This document shows positions 5,518-6,747 of a stretch of DNA of 6,747 bases, piece after piece. Under the pieces are notes generated by a model. That model saw nothing but the letters and a program-made list of their open reading frames with translations, had not been told where the DNA came from and searched no databases. The translations under genes were made by a program, and so were the position numbers. The number at the start of each line of letters is the position of its first letter. Position 1 is the first letter of the stretch. The DNA comes from Actinomycetes bacterium (GTDB lineage: Bacteria; Actinomycetota; CALGFH01), in contig JASLIH010000272.1 of assembly GCA_030152105.1 (NCBI GenBank), positions 1-6,747 of the forward strand, given 5' to 3'.

Positions 5518-6747
<1,230 letters not shown>

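Overview
The window looks like ordinary chromosome from a high-GC Gram-positive bacterium, most likely a member of the Actinomycetota and possibly a deep-branching one. Four things point that way: strongly G/C-ending codons in every gene; a Dcd closely resembling the bifunctional mycobacterial enzyme; a DnaK nucleotide-binding domain without the roughly 23-residue insertion of Gram-negative DnaKs; and a sequence resembling the actinobacterial HspR operator (HAIR) in front of dnaK. The species cannot be named from this.

Layout, left to right. A tRNA-Gly(CCC) gene lies on the minus strand (52-122) with a clear promoter. Divergent from it are dcd (216-785, bifunctional dCTP deaminase/dUTPase) and, 32 bases later, a 618-residue polytopic membrane protein of probable GT-C glycosyltransferase type (818-2674, TTG start). 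That gene meets an oppositely oriented 692-residue membrane iron-sulfur oxidoreductase of the EtfD/Rv0338c type (4730-2652). The two coding regions overlap tail to tail by 23 bases, over a 9-bp inverted repeat. A short divergent promoter region (4731-4811) holds a perfect palindrome and putative -10 elements on both strands; it separates etfD from a membrane-anchored DUF192 protein (4812-5405), which may be translated from a leaderless mRNA. A 112-base intergenic region then carries a textbook promoter overlapped by the HAIR-like element. It drives dnaK (5518 onward), which leaves the window after 410 codons.

The genes are mostly housekeeping: glycine decoding, dUMP supply with dUTP control, electron transfer from acyl-CoA oxidation to the quinone pool, and protein folding under heat stress. 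No mobile element, CRISPR array, toxin-antitoxin pair or defence system is visible, and I do not see a clearly new biological system. The points most worth checking are regulatory: the HAIR-like operator at dnaK, the palindrome between etfD and the DUF192 gene, and the overlapping convergent 3' ends. From memory, the order tRNA-Gly/dcd, Rv0338c-like gene, dnaK also occurs, more widely spaced, in Mycobacterium tuberculosis.
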